From assembly GCA_025459425.1 (NCBI GenBank), contig JALOQF010000123.1:1-37427 (forward strand): a stretch of 37,427 nucleotides of DNA, in the 5' to 3' direction. This document shows positions 35,192 through 37,427 of this stretch, piece after piece; positions within the stretch are counted from its first letter, which is position 1, and every line of letters starts with the position of its first letter. Source of the stretch: Myxococcaceae bacterium (lineage in GTDB: Bacteria > Myxococcota > Myxococcia > Myxococcales > Myxococcaceae). The notes under the pieces were generated by a model. That model made no database searches. It was given only the letters and a program-made list of their open reading frames with translations, and was not told the DNA's origin. Made by a program: the position numbers and the translations under genes.

Positions 35192-36736
35192 ATGACCATC
35201 GTCCTCGAGTGGCTGAACCTCCTCGTGCGCTGGGTGCACGTCATCGCCGCCATCATGTGGATCGGCGACTCCTTCCTCTTCATGTGGCTCGACAGCCACC
35301 TCACGGCGCCCACGAAGCCGCGCGACGGAGCGGTCGTCGGCGAGCTGTGGATGACGCATTCGGGCGGCTTCTACGAGGTCATCAAGCGCAAGTCGCTCGC
35401 GCAGAACGAGCTGCCCGCGCAGCTCTACTGGTTCAAGTGGGAGAGCTACACCACCTGGCTCTCGGGCTTCGCCCTGCTCTGCGTCGTCTACTACGGCGGC
35501 AACGCGGCCTTCCTCGTCGACTCGTCGGTGTCGAACCTCACCGCCGGCCAGGCCGTGGCGCTCAGCCTCGGGCTCTTGCCCACCGCCTTCCTCGTCTACG
35601 AGCTGCTCTGGGCCACGCCGCTCTCGAAGGACAACCGCCTCTTCGGCCTCGTCGGCTTCGGGCTGCTCTCGGCGCTCGGCTTTGCGCTCACGCACCTGTT
35701 CTCGGGGCGCGGCGCGTTCCTCCAGATGGGCGCCACCATGGCCACCATCATGGCGGCGAACGTCTTCTTCCGAATCATCCCGTCGCAGCGGCACATGCTC
35801 GCCGCCACGAAGGCCGGCACGCCCGTCGACACGTCCTACGGCCTGCGCGCCAAGGGCCGCTCGGTGCACAACCACTACCTGACGCTGCCGGTGCTGTTCA
35901 CCATGCTGTCGAACCACTTCCCGTCGACGTACGGCCACGAGCAGGCGTGGCTGGTGCTCTCGGTGCTGTTCCTCTTCGGCGCGTCGCTCAAGTACGCGAT
36001 GAACTTCCGGGGCAAGACGCACCCGGTGGTGCTGACGTCGCTCGTCGGCTCGCTGGGCGGCTTCGTCTTCCTCACCATGCCGAAGCACGAAGCGCTGCCG
36101 GGCCTCGAGGCGTATGCGCACGCGAAGCCCGTGTCGTTCGCCACCGTCGACGCCATCGTGCAGTCGCGCTGCGTGTCGTGCCACGCGGCGAAGCCGGGCA
36201 CCGCGATGTTCTCGGGGCCGCCGCAGGGCATCATGCTCGAGACGAAGGAGCAGATTGGCCTGCACGCCGAGCGCATCTACCTGCGCGCGGTGGCCACGAA
36301 GACGATGCCGCTCGGCAACCTCACCGGCATCACCCAGGCCGAGCGCGACCTGCTCGGCGCGTGGATGGCGCAGGGCGCGAACGTCGAAGCGCCCGGACCC
36401 GTCGAGCTGCCTTCGACGCCTACGCCGCCCTCACCCGGGCCTGAGGCGAACGCACAAGGCAAAGCCGACACGCTGTTCTCCACCGTGTGCGCGAGCTGCC
36501 ATGGCGCCGACGGTCGCGCCGAGACCGAGACCGCGAAGGCGCTGTCACCCCACCCGCGCGCCTACGTCGACGCCGAGTGGCAGAAGAGCGTCACCGACGA
36601 GCAGCTCGCGAAGGTCATCGTCGAGGGCGGAGCCGCCGTCGGAAAGAGCCCGCTGATGCCGGCGAACCCGGACCTCGCCAGCCAGCCCGAGGTGGTGCAG
36701 GCGCTGGTGAAGAAGGTGCGCTCGTTCGCACCGTGA
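35192..36736 (+). CDS. puuD: PuuD-type membrane urate oxidase with two cytochrome c domains
   Basis: 514 aa. The N-terminal ~300 residues contain about eight hydrophobic helices and the PuuD/urate hydroxylase text LNLLVRWVHVIAAIMWIGDS, LWMTHSGGFYEV and NHYLTLPVLFTMLSNHFPS. PuuD oxidises urate and passes electrons to its cytochrome c domain. A first heme c site CVSCH is at 327-331 with axial Met in TKTMPLG, as in known PuuD (~400 aa). Here a Pro-rich linker (~410-425) leads to a second heme site CASCH at 433-437 with SPLMPAN as likely Met ligand. The extra domain may relay electrons to a terminal oxidase. Assignment is by family text. The nearby PucG-like gene supports purine catabolism. Confidence 0.9.
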   Translation: MTIVLEWLNLLVRWVHVIAAIMWIGDSFLFMWLDSHLTAPTKPRDGAVVGELWMTHSGGFYEVIKRKSLAQNELPAQLYWFKWESYTTWLSGFALLCVVYYGGNAAFLVDSSVSNLTAGQAVALSLGLLPTAFLVYELLWATPLSKDNRLFGLVGFGLLSALGFALTHLFSGRGAFLQMGATMATIMAANVFFRIIPSQRHMLAATKAGTPVDTSYGLRAKGRSVHNHYLTLPVLFTMLSNHFPSTYGHEQAWLVLSVLFLFGASLKYAMNFRGKTHPVVLTSLVGSLGGFVFLTMPKHEALPGLEAYAHAKPVSFATVDAIVQSRCVSCHAAKPGTAMFSGPPQGIMLETKEQIGLHAERIYLRAVATKTMPLGNLTGITQAERDLLGAWMAQGANVEAPGPVELPSTPTPPSPGPEANAQGKADTLFSTVCASCHGADGRAETETAKALSPHPRAYVDAEWQKSVTDEQLAKVIVEGGAAVGKSPLMPANPDLASQPEVVQALVKKVRSFAP

Positions 36737-36769
36737 GGGCTGAGGCCAACTTCGCCCGGATGCCAACGC

Positions 36770-37427
36770 CTATAGCCTGCGAACGCCACCATCGATGGCG
36801 ACGCGCAAAAGGAACTCGTCGAGGGCCCCCTGTGTCAATTTGGGGTTCTTATCCAAGATCAGCTGCCCGCCGACCGCTCGGAGGCTCTTCAAGCCTGCCA
36901 AGGAGCGAAGCTCAGGATTCTCAGTGAGCGAAAGGTCACCAAGCACAAGCTCAAGGCCGGAAAGCTCGATGTCAGTCAACTTATTGCAGCGCGTCAGGGT
37001 GAGTTCACCAACTGAACGGAGTCGCGAAGCGCCGGACATCGAGATGAGATCGTTGGCATCGAGCCAAAAATTACCAGACACGACCTCTAGACTTGCGAAT
37101 CCGCGAATATTCGAGCTTACCAAGATTGGCGAGATCTTGATTCCACCGTCAACCTGCCTCAGTGTTCCAAGGTTTCCATCTGGGGCATCAAAGAGGATGT
37201 CATCACCTCCGAGAACGGGTGGCTCGGTACTGGGAACCATGCGCTCGAAGCCAACACCTACCAGTTGTCCCTCGAAGAATGTACAGCCTGGCGGTAGCTT
37301 GTGCAGAAACTGGTACGTCGGAAAAAACCTACCCCTGAACCCGGTTGCGGCGGATCCCGTGATGTGATCTTCGCCGTGCATGGCAATCGACCAACGCACG
37401 CGACGCGCCGTCATCCGGCTTCGGAAG
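36770..37427 (-). CDS. Leucine-rich-repeat/receptor-L-domain-like protein, possibly partial
   Basis: The visible part is 214 aa if it starts at ATG 37414. The C-terminal half has repeated strand units such as LRSVGELTLTRCNKLTDIEL, LELVLGDLSLTENPELRSLA and LKSLRAVGGQLILDKNPKLT, the pattern of receptor L-domain or LRR-like solenoids. No signal peptide is visible, and the frame stays open from 37414 to the window edge, so the true start may lie outside. This gene is visibly richer in A/T than its neighbours and uses A/T-ending codons, which suggests acquisition. It faces the 3' end of puuD with a 33-bp gap. Confidence 0.65.
   Translation of the reverse strand, partial: FRSRMTARRVRWSIAMHGEDHITGSAATGFRGRFFPTYQFLHKLPPGCTFFEGQLVGVGFERMVPSTEPPVLGGDDILFDAPDGNLGTLRQVDGGIKISPILVSSNIRGFASLEVVSGNFWLDANDLISMSGASRLRSVGELTLTRCNKLTDIELSGLELVLGDLSLTENPELRSLAGLKSLRAVGGQLILDKNPKLTQGALDEFLLRVAIDGGVRRL

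Overview
The window is GC-rich chromosomal DNA with strong G/C bias at codon third positions, several GTG starts, two Hanks-type Ser/Thr kinase genes and many lipobox lipoproteins, one with Dickkopf-like cysteine repeats. Together these point to a myxobacterium (Myxococcota). That assignment is inference from gene style; no rRNA or other phylogenetic marker is present.

Layout. Positions 1-470 hold a tandem array of ~112-bp repeats punctuated by a 22-bp module, with no convincing gene. A small NAD(P)-binding SDR gene (496-1161, minus) diverges from the most distinctive locus, a plus-strand operon at 1479-11662. It encodes a fatty acyl-AMP ligase (FAAL), a free acyl carrier protein, a 2324-aa polyketide synthase with order KS-AT-ACP-KR-DH followed by a fused PLP-dependent alpha-oxoamine synthase (AOS), and a CFA-synthase-like methyltransferase. 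A hairpin follows the operon. The gene logic suggests that a fatty acid is activated and loaded on the ACP, extended by malonyl-CoA, modified, and released by decarboxylative condensation with an amino acid. The product would be an alpha-amino ketone or sphingoid-like lipid, then methylated. The product is inferred, not known.

Positions 11780-21313 carry a Ser/Thr kinase cut off just after its APE motif, a bestrophin-family channel, a Cys-rich lipoprotein, a Neverland/KshA-like Rieske oxygenase, a DUF1697 protein, a hemolysin-III family protein and a 1459-aa membrane/TPR/DUF3857-transglutaminase protein. Positions 21539-25530 carry an EttA-type ABC-F protein whose C-terminus is frameshifted by an exact 20-bp tandem duplication, a CPA2-type antiporter and a membrane-anchored OB-fold-like protein. 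Positions 25537-32086 are an envelope-rich stretch: a small lipoprotein, an outer-membrane-like protein with a Pro-rich repeat, a Ser/Thr kinase plus lipoprotein pair, a VanY-like M15 peptidase with duplicated C-terminal modules, a decayed in-frame duplicate of the lipoprotein gene, and a DUF2330 protein.

Positions 32149-36736 resemble a purine/ureide catabolism neighbourhood: a class-V aminotransferase of the AGXT/PucG type and a PuuD-type membrane urate oxidase carrying two cytochrome c heme motifs. Between them, translationally coupled to the aminotransferase, sits an AAA ATPase plus TOPRIM/DUF4276-like pair of the kind found in anti-phage systems. The right edge holds a less GC-rich leucine-rich-repeat-like gene that may continue past the window.

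Most other long open frames are antisense or out-of-frame shadows caused by the high GC content and are not annotated.
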